Made by a program: the position numbers and the translations under genes. The notes below the pieces were generated by a model. It did not search any database, was not told where the DNA came from, and was given only the letters and a program-made list of their open reading frames with translations. From NCBI RefSeq assembly GCF_001580015.1, contig NZ_LSZQ01000029.1, positions 31,201-95,200 on the forward strand: a DNA stretch of 64,000 nt. Direction: 5' to 3'. Position 1 is the first letter of the stretch, and each line of letters starts with the position of its first letter. This DNA comes from Cephaloticoccus primus (lineage in GTDB: Bacteria > Verrucomicrobiota > Verrucomicrobiia > Opitutales > Opitutaceae). This document shows, one piece after another, positions 36,169 through 44,638 of the stretch.

Positions 36169-37098
36169 CTAGCTGGCAGCGGGGGCGTTCTTGGTCTGGA
36201 GGCGGGCGCGGTAGGCTTTCGGGGCTTCGCCGGTGACTTTTTTGAAGACGCGGTTGAATTGGGAGAGCGACTGGAAGCCGCACTCGAAGGCGGCTTCACT
36301 GATGCGTTTGTGCGGGTTGATCAGCAGGTTTTTCACTTTCTGCACGCGCACGCGGGCGAGGTAGTCGGTAAAGGTAAGCCCGGTGGAGCGCTTGAACATT
36401 TTGCAGAAGTAAAAGGAGCTCATGTTTACCGCCTTGGCGACTTCGGAGAGCGTCAGTTCTTCGTGGTGGCGGGAGTCGATCAGCCCACGGGCCTTGTGGA
36501 CTGAGGGCGGGGCGGGGGGCTCTTCGGCCTTGAGTGTCAGCTCGGTACTCAGCGCGGCGAGGTGCTGGGCAAAGACTTCGAGGAGGCGCAGGATCGAGTC
36601 GTAGCGCGAGCGGTCGAGAACCTGGGTCTGGAAGTAGGTCTCCTCCAGGCGGCGGACGTCGATTTCGCTGCCCATCTTGAGGAGCAGCTGCGAGCTACGG
36701 CTGAACTCCTGCTTCGTGGGTTCGTGCAGGAGCACCTGGCCGGTCTGTAAAAAGGCGATGATGTTTTCGCCCACGCGCACGGGCACGGCCGAGTCGCACA
36801 GGCCCGCGAAGCAGTGCAGCGTCTTGGGCCCGATGTTGGTCTCGGTCTCGATCCGGCGCTGCATGGCAAGGCAAGTCGCGCAGGTGTGGTTGCTGCGCGC
36901 CATGAGTGCGCAAAAGGGATTTTCGTTGGGGTCGCCACGATGCGGCGGGGTGTAGTCGCCGAGTCCTCGCGTGCGCAGCGCGAGCGGCATCCCGGTCGCG
37001 CTGCGAAAGGCCTCCTCGTAATCTTTGTAGATCCGGCTGCTGCGCAGTTGCTCAACAATGGCGCTGGTGCGGCGGGGAGCTTTGACGTTCGAGGGCAT
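36169..37098 (-). CDS. AraC-family regulator with PocR sensory domain
   Basis: 309 residues. The N-terminal half is a PocR domain: FCALMARSNHTCATCLAMQR, LHCFAGLCDSAVPVRVGENI and AFLQTGQVLLHEPT, with the cysteines typical of this ligand- or metal-sensing fold. The C-terminal 100 residues carry two helix-turn-helix motifs of the AraC type (LTLSEVAKAVNMSSFYFCKM; HKRISEAAFECGFQSLSQFN, then RVFKKVTGEAPKAYR). PocR domains bind small hydrocarbon derivatives such as propanediol. In Verrucomicrobiota and related phyla such regulators often control sugar or metabolite genes, but no adjacent target stands out. Its end is 32 bp from the displaced ccsA tail, convergent with it. Confidence 0.92.
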   Translation of the reverse strand: MPSNVKAPRRTSAIVEQLRSSRIYKDYEEAFRSATGMPLALRTRGLGDYTPPHRGDPNENPFCALMARSNHTCATCLAMQRRIETETNIGPKTLHCFAGLCDSAVPVRVGENIIAFLQTGQVLLHEPTKQEFSRSSQLLLKMGSEIDVRRLEETYFQTQVLDRSRYDSILRLLEVFAQHLAALSTELTLKAEEPPAPPSVHKARGLIDSRHHEELTLSEVAKAVNMSSFYFCKMFKRSTGLTFTDYLARVRVQKVKNLLINPHKRISEAAFECGFQSLSQFNRVFKKVTGEAPKAYRARLQTKNAPAAS

Positions 37099-37147
37099 AT
37101 GACAGAAGGGGTTAAGCGCGACAGTAATCCGCTGTCACTCATAACCT

Positions 37148-37936
37148 TCAAATCAAACCCAGTTCCCTGAAACTGTAGTAGCCGCGCTGAAGCGGATCAG
37201 AAGTTTTGGTCCCCATTATGATGTGATCGAGGAGCGGGATGCCTACCGCCCGGGCGGCTTCGCAGAGCTGCCGTGTGAAGCGCAGGTCTTCCTTGCTCGC
37301 GGAGGGATCGCCCGAGGGGTGGTTGTGCGCGCAGACCAGCGCGCTAGCACCATCGCGGATGGCGATCCGGAAGATCTCGCGCGGGTGCACCTGGGTGCCG
37401 CTTTGCGTCCCGGAGCTGAGTTCGCGGCAGCGGATCAAGTGCCGGCGGGCGTTGAGCGAGAGCACCCAGAACTTCTCCACGCGCAGCCCGACGGTGAGCG
37501 GGGCGAGGTAGGCCGCAGCGCGCTCGCCGCTGTCGATCAGGGGGGCCTGCCCCTGAGACTGGCGCAGGATCCGCTTGGCCACTTCCATCACGGTAAGCAG
37601 TTGCAGGGCTTTTACCCGGCCAATCCCTTTGAACGCGCGAAAGTCGTCTTCGAGCCACTCGGTCAGCCCCGCCAGCGAGCCCGCTTCTTTGATCAGGCGC
37701 GCGGACAGCGAGAGGACATCCATCCCTTGTGTGCCGCTGCGGAGCAGCATCGCCAGCAGCTCCGTGTCGCTCAGCGCCGCCGCACCTTCGCGCTCCAGGC
37801 GCTCTTGCGGGCGCTCCTCGGCCGCGGTGCCTCGCAGGCGATTGGGCGGCGCAGGCGCAAGGACTGGCGGAAGCGCGGACGCATCGGCAGGCACAGCCGC
37901 GCGGGGCGCTTCGCAATCGTCTTGGGGTGAAAGCAT
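37148..37936 (-). CDS. radC: RadC-family JAB/MPN domain protein
   Basis: 262 residues from the ATG at 37936; the upstream frame is low-complexity. Contains a helix-hairpin-helix-like N-terminal segment (ALSDTELLAMLLRSGTQGMD; FRAFKGIGRVKALQL) and a JAMM-type metal-binding site, ALVCAHNHPSGDPSASKEDL, followed by ARAVGIPLLDHIIMG. Named for an E. coli DNA-repair phenotype that was later reassigned; the biochemical role is unsettled. It lies 49 bp downstream of the PocR/AraC start region on the same strand. Conserved His and Asp ligands are present. Confidence 0.93.
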   Translation of the reverse strand: MLSPQDDCEAPRAAVPADASALPPVLAPAPPNRLRGTAAEERPQERLEREGAAALSDTELLAMLLRSGTQGMDVLSLSARLIKEAGSLAGLTEWLEDDFRAFKGIGRVKALQLLTVMEVAKRILRQSQGQAPLIDSGERAAAYLAPLTVGLRVEKFWVLSLNARRHLIRCRELSSGTQSGTQVHPREIFRIAIRDGASALVCAHNHPSGDPSASKEDLRFTRQLCEAARAVGIPLLDHIIMGTKTSDPLQRGYYSFRELGLI

Positions 37937-37992
37937 GGCGGCGTTTCTGCTGCAGCAATCCGCCGCCCGCAAGGTGCCAGTGGCCCTTCTCC

Positions 37993-38036
37993 CACTGCGC
38001 GTGGGGCGGTGGCGGGGCGCCACGCGTAGTGGAGAA
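37993..38036 (-). repeat. Composite intergenic repeat, fragment E (hairpin IV only)
   Basis: Contains GTGGCG-GGG-CGCCAC at 38009-38023 with the flanks GCGCGTGGGGCG and ACGCGTAGTGG, which match the hairpin IV end of copies A-D. The other hairpins are absent. It lies in the 302-bp gap between radC and the cco locus; nothing else in that gap was recognised. Confidence 0.65.
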
Positions 38037-38238
38037 GAGAGAGGTACCGGGGAGGGTCTCGCCGTTACTCCAATGTCGGCAAGATGTGCGCAGGGCCCGA
38101 CAAGCCACGCGGAGCACTTATCGGCGCAGTAGCTTATAATGAATTTATCTTATACCGCGCACCTCTCCTTATATCGCTCACATTCAGCTCGGGGCGGCTT
38201 GTCGGAGGGCGGCGCATCTCTCCTCTCTCCAGTCCTCC

Positions 38239-38469
38239 ATGTCCGTCATTCCCCTTACGCTCACGATCAGCCTCTGCCTGGTATTCACCTTTGTGGTGTT
38301 TTTTCTGCGGGAGACCTCGCGCCGCCACTATTCGAGCGCGGAGCGCAACGCGCTTATGCCGCTGGCGGATGAGACTCCGCGCACCGCACCGGTGAGCGCG
38401 CCCGAGCCCGCCACTGCGGCGGCCAGTGCGGGGCAAAATATGCGCAGTTCAGCTAATAGCCCTCATTAG
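38239..38469 (+). CDS. Small membrane protein, CcoS-like (cbb3 oxidase maturation)
   Basis: 76 residues: one N-terminal transmembrane segment (VIPLTLTISLCLVFTFVVFF), then LRETSRRHYSSAERNALMPL and a disordered Ala/Pro tail. CcoS proteins are similarly small with one N-terminal helix and a short cytoplasmic region, and assist cofactor insertion into CcoN. The position just upstream of the ccoNO fusion supports the call, although ccoS usually ends rather than begins the locus. Resemblance is weak at residue level, so this is a context-led assignment. Confidence 0.6.
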   Translation: MSVIPLTLTISLCLVFTFVVFFLRETSRRHYSSAERNALMPLADETPRTAPVSAPEPATAAASAGQNMRSSANSPH

Positions 38470-38684
38470 AAAATCTCAGCGACTGCGCCTCCCCTGCGGC
38501 CCCGCCGGATTACCGCTCCCTTCCCCGCACCGCGCTCGACGAGCGCTCACCCATTTCTCCCTTCCCCTGACACCAAACCGCCCTGGCACCAAGCAAACCT
38601 CCCCACCGCACTTACCCCACTTCTCCCCCACGCCCCGTCCACCCAGTCCCTCCCTTCCTTCCGAGCCCTTTTACACTCCTCCCG

Positions 38685-41027
38685 ATGAGCCAACAAAAAC
38701 TAAGCATCGAGTATAACGACAAGATCGTCCGGCAGTTCGTCCTCGCCTGTGTCATATGGGGGGCCGTCGGCATGCTCGTCGGCGTCTTCGTGGCCTCGCA
38801 GCTCAACTTCTGGCGGCTCAACTTTGACCTGCCCTGGCTGACCTTCGGGCGGCTGCGCCCGCTACACACCAACGCGGTCATCTTTGCCTTTGTGGGCAAC
38901 ATGATGTTCGCGGGCGTGTACTACTCCACCCAGCGGCTGGTGAAGGCGCGGTTGGCGAGCGACTTCCTCTCCCAACTGCATTTCTGGGGCTGGCAGCTCA
39001 TCATCGTCGCCGCGGCGATCACGCTGCCGCTGGGCTTCACGCGCGGCAAGGAGTACGCCGAGCTGATCTGGCCGATCAATATCGCCGTGGCCCTCATCTG
39101 GGTCGTCTTTGCGGTCAACTTTTTCTGGACGCTGGCGCGGCGCAACGAGAAGGCGCTCTACGTCGCCATCTGGTTCTACATCGCGACGATCCTCACCGTG
39201 GCGATGCTGTACATCGTCAACCACCTCTCGATCCCGACCTCGCTGCTGCACAGCTACCCGATCTTTGGCGGCGTGCAGGATGCCCTCGTGCAGTGGTGGT
39301 ACGGGCACAACGCCGTAGCGTTCTTCCTCACTACGCCGATCCTCGGCATCATGTACTACTTCATGCCAAAGGCCGCCGAGCGCCCCGTGTATTCGTACCG
39401 GCTCTCGATCGTGCACTTCTGGTCGCTGGTGTTTATCTACATCTGGGCAGGGCCGCACCACCTGCTCAACACCGCCCTGCCCGGCTGGCTCCAGACAATG
39501 GGGATGACCTTTTCGCTGATGCTCTGGGCACCGTCCTGGGGCGGCATGCTCAACGGGCTGCTCACGCTGCGCGGCGCCTGGCACAAGCTGCGCACCGAGC
39601 CGGTGATCAAGTTCTTCGTCGCGGGCATCACCTTCTACGGCATGGCGACCTTTGAGGGCCCGCTGCTGTCGATCAAGGCCGTCAGCGCGCTGGGCCACTA
39701 CACGGACTGGATCATCGGCCACGTGCACGCCGGAGCCCTCGGCTGGAACGGCTTCATGGCCGCGGGCATGATCTACTGGCTGATCCCGCGCCTGTGGGAC
39801 AAGCCGCTGCACTCCACCTCGCTGGCCAACATCCATTTCTGGACCGGCCTGCTGGGCATCCTCCTCTACGTCGCCGCCATGTGGAGCAGCGGCATCACGC
39901 AGGGCCTGATGCTCAACGGCACTACCGAGGGCGGCACGATCCTCAGCTACCCGAACTTCCTCGATACGCTCAACGCCATCCGCCCGCTGATGCTCATGCG
40001 CGTGATCGGCGGCGGCCTTTACCTCGTCGGCTGGCTGCTGCTCGCCTACAACATGTGGCAGACCCTGCGCGGCGCCGTGCCCGTAAACGGCTCGGTCGAA
40101 GTCTACGTCGATACCGCGCCTGCCGCCGCGACCGCACAGCAGCGCGCGAGCGAGCGCATGGGCTGGCTGCCCGCCTTTGGCAACGGGCCGGTACTGCTCA
40201 GCATCTTCCTCGTCGGCTTTGCCACGCTGTGGATGGTCGGCTCGGGCATCGTCAGCGCGCTGGGGATTGCGGGCGCGCTGGTGACACTCGTCGCGGGCTA
40301 CGCGCTGCTCTACTCGCGCGGCAAAAGCTGGCAGGACTGGTACGAGAAACTCCTGCTCAACGCGCTGCCGTTCAGCGTGCTGGTCTTCGTTTCGGTAGCC
40401 GCCGGCGGGCTCGTGCAGATCATCCCCACCGTCCTCGTCAACAAGCCCGACAACGTCGAAGACCGGCTCCAGATCGCCTACACCCCGCTGGAGCTCGCGG
40501 GGCGCGACATCTACGTGCGCGAGGGCTGCTACAACTGCCACTCGCAGATGATCCGCACGATGGTGCCCGACGTGCTGCGCTACGGCGACTACTCGCGCCT
40601 CGGCGAGTCGCTCTACGACTACCCCTTCCAGTGGGGGTCCAAGCGCACCGGCCCCGACCTCGCCCGCGTCGGCGGCAAGTACCCCGACGTCTGGCACCTG
40701 CGCCACATGGAAAACCCGCGCAGCATCTCCGTGGGCTCCAACATGCCCGCCTACCCCTGGCTCTCGGAAAACAATACCGACGTCGCCGCGCTGCCCTCCA
40801 AGATCAACGTCCAGCGCATGCTCGGCGTCCCCTACGGGCCGCTCACGCCGCAGCAAATCTTCGACGACGTAAACGCTCAGGCCAAGGCCATCTCCAAAGG
40901 CCTACGCGAAGCCGGTGCCTACGTCGCCCCCGAGAAGGAGATCATAGCGCTGATCGCCTACCTGCAAAAGCTCGGCCAGTCCGAGCAGCTCACCCCGCGC
41001 GCCGTGACCACCGCCGCCCGCCACTAA
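38685..41027 (+). CDS. ccoNO: cbb3-type cytochrome c oxidase, fused subunits I and II (CcoN-CcoO)
   Basis: 780-residue natural fusion. Residues 1 to about 470 are CcoN: many transmembrane helices with haem/Cu ligands in LRPLHTNAVIFAFVGN, WWYGHNAVAFFLTTPILG, GPHHLLNT and GHVHAGALGWNGFM. After a linker with two or three extra hydrophobic segments, CcoO begins; its c-haem motif CYNCH is at residues 615-619, followed by SQMIRTMVPDVLRYGDYSR, SKRTGPDLARVGGKYPDVWH and the axial Met region SNMPAYPWL. The enzyme reduces oxygen at low concentration while pumping protons. ccoQ, ccoP, ccoG and ccoI follow in the same direction. Separate ccoN and ccoO genes are the rule in Proteobacteria. Confidence 0.95.
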   Translation: MSQQKLSIEYNDKIVRQFVLACVIWGAVGMLVGVFVASQLNFWRLNFDLPWLTFGRLRPLHTNAVIFAFVGNMMFAGVYYSTQRLVKARLASDFLSQLHFWGWQLIIVAAAITLPLGFTRGKEYAELIWPINIAVALIWVVFAVNFFWTLARRNEKALYVAIWFYIATILTVAMLYIVNHLSIPTSLLHSYPIFGGVQDALVQWWYGHNAVAFFLTTPILGIMYYFMPKAAERPVYSYRLSIVHFWSLVFIYIWAGPHHLLNTALPGWLQTMGMTFSLMLWAPSWGGMLNGLLTLRGAWHKLRTEPVIKFFVAGITFYGMATFEGPLLSIKAVSALGHYTDWIIGHVHAGALGWNGFMAAGMIYWLIPRLWDKPLHSTSLANIHFWTGLLGILLYVAAMWSSGITQGLMLNGTTEGGTILSYPNFLDTLNAIRPLMLMRVIGGGLYLVGWLLLAYNMWQTLRGAVPVNGSVEVYVDTAPAAATAQQRASERMGWLPAFGNGPVLLSIFLVGFATLWMVGSGIVSALGIAGALVTLVAGYALLYSRGKSWQDWYEKLLLNALPFSVLVFVSVAAGGLVQIIPTVLVNKPDNVEDRLQIAYTPLELAGRDIYVREGCYNCHSQMIRTMVPDVLRYGDYSRLGESLYDYPFQWGSKRTGPDLARVGGKYPDVWHLRHMENPRSISVGSNMPAYPWLSENNTDVAALPSKINVQRMLGVPYGPLTPQQIFDDVNAQAKAISKGLREAGAYVAPEKEIIALIAYLQKLGQSEQLTPRAVTTAARH

Positions 41028-41081
41028 ACCGCGAGTCCCGGCCGGCAGGTTCGCGCACCGCGACGCACCCGCCGCCACCGC

Positions 41082-41330
41082 ATGGCACACACCGCACACA
41101 CGCAACAACCGCTCTCCGCCGACCCACACATGTTTAAACGACTCGTATTCGAAGACTATGCGGCGCTCTGCACGATCGTCGCCTTCGCCGTCGTCGCCAC
41201 GGTTTTCCTGGGCGCGATCTGGCGCGCCCTGCGCATGCCCCGCTCGCAGTCCGAGCACATGGCCGCCCTGCCCTTTGATGCGACCTCCCCTCAGCACCAC
41301 CCAGCCCACCACGATGAGCACTCACACTAA
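41082..41330 (+). CDS. ccoQ: Small cbb3 oxidase subunit, CcoQ-like
   Basis: 82 residues with one transmembrane segment (LCTIVAFAVVATVFLGAIWRAL, about residues 28-49) and a His-rich tail (HHPAHHDEHSH). Size, single helix and position between the CcoO part and CcoP match FixQ/CcoQ, which stabilises the CcoP interaction. An internal ATG (MFKRLVFEDY, residue 17) is an alternative start giving a more typical length. The 3' end overlaps ccoP by 17 bp, implying translational coupling. Confidence 0.75.
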   Translation: MAHTAHTQQPLSADPHMFKRLVFEDYAALCTIVAFAVVATVFLGAIWRALRMPRSQSEHMAALPFDATSPQHHPAHHDEHSH

Positions 41331-41910
41331 CGCCCACGCCTCACATGGAGCCGCCCGCGCCGCGGCGGCAACCGCCGCAGCAGCAGCCGATGGCGACGTC
41401 CTGCGCGAGCACACTTTCGACGGCATCCAGGAGTACGACAAGCGGCTGCCCAACTGGTGGCTCGCCACCTTTTACGGCGCGATCGCCTTCTGGATCGGCT
41501 ACTGGTTTTACGTCGAGCAAGCGCAACTCGCGCTCAGCCCCCAGGCCGCCATCGAGCTCGAAATGAGCCGGATCGAAGCCGCCAAGCTCGCCTCCTCCGC
41601 CTCCAACCTCGACGATGCCACGCTCTGGCAGATGAGCCGCAACGCCGTCTTCGTAAACGCGGGTCGCGAGACCTTTAACTCCGTGTGCGCGAGCTGCCAC
41701 CTCACCAGCCTCAAGGGCGTGGACGAAGGCGGCATCGGCCACAACCTCGTCGACGACACCTGGGCACACGGCGGCAACCCCACCGACATCCTCGCCGTGA
41801 TCAACAACGGCGTACTCGCCAAGGGCATGCCCGCCTGGGGCCCCGTCATCGGCGCGAAGAAAACCGCCGAGGTCATCGCCTACATCCTCAGCTACCACGA
41901 AGCACCGTAG
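41314..41910 (+). CDS. ccoP: cbb3-type oxidase subunit III, mono-haem CcoP
   Basis: 198 residues from the ATG at 41314 inside the end of ccoQ. FDGIQEYDKRLPNWWLATFY followed by GAIAFWIGYWFYV is the conserved CcoP N-terminal helix region. A single cytochrome c motif, CASCH (within FNSVCASCHLTSLKGVDEGG), is followed by the axial Met in LAKGMPAWGPVIG. Proteobacterial CcoP has two haem domains, so this is a short one-haem form. It passes electrons from cytochrome c to CcoO and CcoN. Confidence 0.93.
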   Translation: MSTHTNAHASHGAARAAAATAAAAADGDVLREHTFDGIQEYDKRLPNWWLATFYGAIAFWIGYWFYVEQAQLALSPQAAIELEMSRIEAAKLASSASNLDDATLWQMSRNAVFVNAGRETFNSVCASCHLTSLKGVDEGGIGHNLVDDTWAHGGNPTDILAVINNGVLAKGMPAWGPVIGAKKTAEVIAYILSYHEAP

Positions 41911-41925
41911 TCCTGAACTCTCCCT

Positions 41926-41990
41926 GCCCCGCACTTTCGCACACACCACACACGCAGGCCCCGCGCATCGCAGCACTGAAAGTGCGGGGC
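41926..41990. other. 13-bp inverted repeat between ccoP and ccoG
   Basis: GCCCCGCACTTTC (41926-41938) is matched perfectly by GAAAGTGCGGGGC (41978-41990) across a 39-nt loop. No T tract follows, so a plain intrinsic terminator is unlikely. It could be an attenuating or mRNA-processing structure that lowers expression of ccoG-ccoI relative to the oxidase subunits. Confidence 0.55.
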
Positions 41991-42040
41991 CGATCCTCTT
42001 CTCAAAATAAATAAAAGGGCAGCCCGCTGCCCCACAGCAC

Positions 42041-43609
42041 ATGGCAAGACCCGCGCGGCCCACCATCGACTCGGTCACCACAATCGGCGCCGATGGGTCG
42101 CGCCCATTCATCTACCCCGCCGACGTCAAAGGCCGCTTCGCCACCGCGCGGAAAATCTCGGCCTTCTTTCTGATCGCGCTGTACCTCGCGCTGCCGTGGA
42201 TCCAGGTCGGCGGCTTCCCCGCCGTGTTTCTGGATATTGCGGGGCGGCGCTTCCACCTCTTCGGCCTCACCTTCGCCGCCCAGGACGTGTGGCTGACCTT
42301 CTTCCTGATCACCGGGCTGGGCTTTTCGCTCTTCTTCATCACCGCGCTGTTTGGGCGGATCTGGTGCGGCTGGGCCTGCCCGCAGACGGTGTTTCTCGAC
42401 CACGTCTACCGCCGCATCGAGCGCTGGGTAGAGGGTAACGCCGTCGCCCGCCGCAAGCTCGCCGCCGCGCCGTGGAACGCCGAAAAAATCGCCCGGCGCA
42501 GCCTCAAGCACGCGCTCTACCTGCTCGTCTCGCTGCTCATCACCCACCTGTTTCTCGCCTACTACGTCTCGCTCAAAGAGCTGTGGACGATGATGCGCAG
42601 CGCGCCCGCCGAACACTGGAGCGCCTTTGTCTTCGTCGCCACCGCAACCGCGGGGCTGTACTTCAACTTCGCCTGGTTTCGCGAGCAGCTCTGCATCGTC
42701 ATCTGCCCCTACGGTCGGCTCCAGTCTGCCATGATCGACGACCACTCGATGGTCGTCGGCTACGATGCCGCACGCGGTGAACCGCGCGGTCGCGCGAAAG
42801 CGGCCAGCGCCAACAGCAGCGCCCCGCTGCGCGCCGCAACGGCAGGCGTGGGGGCGGGAGACGCGGCGCAGTTTGTCGCCGAAGTCTCTGAGGCCGCCCG
42901 GACTGCCGGTACGGTGGGCGGAGCAGGCACGGCAGCGAGCGGGGCAGTGGCCGCGGCCGCCGATGCAGCACCGCGTGGCGACTGCGTGGACTGCGCCCGC
43001 TGCGTCCAGGTCTGCCCCACCGGCATCGACATCCGCCAGGGGCTCCAGCTCGAATGTATCGGCTGCACCGCCTGCATCGACGCGTGCGACGAAGTCATGC
43101 GCCGCGTCAAACGCCCCACCGGCCTGATCCGCTACGACTCGCAAGCCGCGCTCGCCGGCGGTCGCACGCGCTGGCTACGCCCGCGCGTCGCGCTCTACAC
43201 CACCATGCTTCTGATCGGCGTGGGCGTCGCCAGTTGGGCGCTCTCCACCGTCAAGCCCGCCAACGTCAGCGTCACCCGCATCACCGGCACGCCCTACGTC
43301 GTCACCGATGCCGCCGTGCGCAACCAGTTCTTCGTGCGCGTGCTCAATAAGCGCGCCGAGCCCGCGAGCTTCACGGTCGAAGTCGAGGCCCCCGCTCCGC
43401 TCACGCGCAACGGCCTCGACGCCCCGCTCAGCGTGGGCCCGATCGCCGAAGAAGTCCGCCCGCTTGTCCTGCTCGTCCCGCGCGATCACTATAGCGGTCC
43501 CTTTAAAATCAAGGTGCACATCCGCGATACCCAAGGCCGTTTCCACAGTACCCGCGAAGTCGAGTTTCTCGGCCCCGATCCGCGTCTTCTGGAAGAGGAG
43601 GCCGAATAG
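42041..43609 (+). CDS. ccoG: cbb3 oxidase accessory iron-sulfur protein CcoG
   Basis: 522-residue membrane ferredoxin needed for copper handling in cbb3 assembly. N-terminal membrane helices with ALFGRIWCGWACPQTVFLDH (the CxxxCP motif) and QLCIVICPYGRLQSAMIDDH. Two ferredoxin-type 4Fe-4S motifs, CVDCARCVQVCPTGIDI and CIGCTACIDACDEVM, then a fifth helix and the Ig-like FixG C-terminal domain (NQFFVRVLNKRAEPASFTVE). An extra low-complexity Ala/Gly stretch of about 60 residues (247-307) sits just before the first ferredoxin motif. The stop abuts the ATG of the next gene. Confidence 0.94.
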   Translation: MARPARPTIDSVTTIGADGSRPFIYPADVKGRFATARKISAFFLIALYLALPWIQVGGFPAVFLDIAGRRFHLFGLTFAAQDVWLTFFLITGLGFSLFFITALFGRIWCGWACPQTVFLDHVYRRIERWVEGNAVARRKLAAAPWNAEKIARRSLKHALYLLVSLLITHLFLAYYVSLKELWTMMRSAPAEHWSAFVFVATATAGLYFNFAWFREQLCIVICPYGRLQSAMIDDHSMVVGYDAARGEPRGRAKAASANSSAPLRAATAGVGAGDAAQFVAEVSEAARTAGTVGGAGTAASGAVAAAADAAPRGDCVDCARCVQVCPTGIDIRQGLQLECIGCTACIDACDEVMRRVKRPTGLIRYDSQAALAGGRTRWLRPRVALYTTMLLIGVGVASWALSTVKPANVSVTRITGTPYVVTDAAVRNQFFVRVLNKRAEPASFTVEVEAPAPLTRNGLDAPLSVGPIAEEVRPLVLLVPRDHYSGPFKIKVHIRDTQGRFHSTREVEFLGPDPRLLEEEAE

Positions 43610-43918
43610 ATGAAATCAAGCTCTCAAACGCCAGTAGCGGCCACTCCGAAGACCGCCTTTGACGCGGCACCAACGAGTGCCGCGCAAAATAAAAAGAGCC
43701 CGCGGCTCTGGGTGTGGGTGTGGCTGGCCTTTGCGCTGCAAATTACTGCGTGGATTTTCTGGATAAAAATCGCGTCCCGGCACCGCGTCGAAGAAGTCCC
43801 CCTCGCCACCGCACCCACCGCTCCCACTCATGGGCCACCCGCTGCGCAAAGCGGCGCACGCGAAGGGACGGAAAATCTTAACCGCGACGTGTCGCCCACA
43901 AGCGACACGCGCAAATAA
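43610..43918 (+). CDS. Small single-pass membrane protein in cco locus
   Basis: 102 residues, starting immediately after the ccoG stop. One transmembrane helix (LWVWVWLAFALQITAWIFWI, about 32-51) with disordered Ala/Thr/Pro flanks. In this position many loci carry ccoH/fixH, but no FixH-specific residues are evident and it is shorter than usual FixH. The DNA for residues 18-25 includes a short palindrome (GGCAC, loop CAACGA, GTGCC) seen in other genes of the window. Likely an accessory of oxidase assembly by position only. Confidence 0.65.
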   Translation: MKSSSQTPVAATPKTAFDAAPTSAAQNKKSPRLWVWVWLAFALQITAWIFWIKIASRHRVEEVPLATAPTAPTHGPPAAQSGAREGTENLNRDVSPTSDTRK

Positions 43919-43922
43919 AACA

Positions 43923-43933
43923 GGTCGAAGACC
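43923..43933. promoter_or_regulatory. GGTCGAAGACC hairpin abutting a TTG start
   Basis: GGTC/GACC with a GAA loop, directly adjacent to the TTG at 43934. The same 11-mer abuts the GTG at 47722 and occurs inside the flank of repeat copy D (63741). An upstream in-frame stop at 43916 leaves TTG as the only usable start. No separate Shine-Dalgarno is visible. Confidence 0.5.
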
Positions 43934-44638
43934 TTGACCGAGTTAGCCGCAGTCAGCTCACCCGCAGGGGCCTTTGTCGCGGGGCTCATCACCAGCCTGC
44001 ACTGCGCGGGCATGTGCGGCCCGCTCGCCTGCACGCTCATGCCGGTGAAGGGCGACCGCGCCGATGCGCACCTCGTCAGCACCGTCTACCACGGCACGCG
44101 CCTTCTCAGCTACTGCACGCTCGGCGCAGTCGCGGGCGGCCTGGGCCAGATGCCGCTCCAGTGGCTCCAGAACAACGCCATCCTGCGCTGGCTCCCGTGG
44201 ATCGGCGTCCTTTTTTTCGTGGCAATCGCGCTGCGCTGGGATCGCTACCTGCCGCGCCCGCTCTTCCTCTCGCGGCTCCTGATCCGGCTAAACCCGCACC
44301 TGCGCTCCGCCTCCAAGCTCAAGTCTGCCGCCGCGCTCGGGCTCGCCACGCCGCTGCTGCCCTGCGGCCCGCTCTACTTTCTGCTCGCGCTCGCGCTGTT
44401 CGCTGGCTCGGCGCTGCGCGGCATCGAGTTCATGCTCGCATTTGGGTTGGGCACGGTGCCGCTGCTGTGGCTCGCCCAAGCCCAGTTTCAGTGGATCCGC
44501 CACCGGCTCTCGCCGCTGTGGTTTGGCCGCCTGCGCGTCGGCCTCGCGCTCTCCAGCGCGCTGATCATCGGCTGGCGGCTGCGCAGCACGCTCGGCTTCG
44601 ACGGGCCGGAGGTGAACTCGCTGATCTGCTTCTTCTGA
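43934..44638 (+). CDS. SafE/TauE-like membrane protein of cco loci (COG2836 type)
   Basis: 234 residues, about six transmembrane segments. FVAGLITSLHCAGMCGPLAC is the hallmark N-terminus of this group (HCxGMCG, possible copper ligands), followed by YHGTRLLSYCTLGAVAGGLG, TPLLPCGPLYFLLALALFAG and a last hydrophobic pair. Members are found repeatedly between ccoG/H and ccoI and are thought to take part in copper or thiol handling for oxidase assembly. Start is TTG, forced by the preceding stop. The TGA overlaps the ccoI ATG by one base, so translation is coupled. Confidence 0.88.
   Translation: MTELAAVSSPAGAFVAGLITSLHCAGMCGPLACTLMPVKGDRADAHLVSTVYHGTRLLSYCTLGAVAGGLGQMPLQWLQNNAILRWLPWIGVLFFVAIALRWDRYLPRPLFLSRLLIRLNPHLRSASKLKSAAALGLATPLLPCGPLYFLLALALFAGSALRGIEFMLAFGLGTVPLLWLAQAQFQWIRHRLSPLWFGRLRVGLALSSALIIGWRLRSTLGFDGPEVNSLICFF

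Noticed and set aside
38135..38140. TATAAT upstream of the cco locus as a -10 box
   Set aside because: No acceptable -35 hexamer at 15-18 bp spacing; one hexamer in an A/T-rich patch is weak evidence. No FNR-type TTGAT/ATCAA site was found either.
38862..40856. 664-codon minus-strand frame opposite ccoNO
   Set aside because: Shadow of the oxidase gene; composition is His/Asp/Arg/Glu-rich with no motif.
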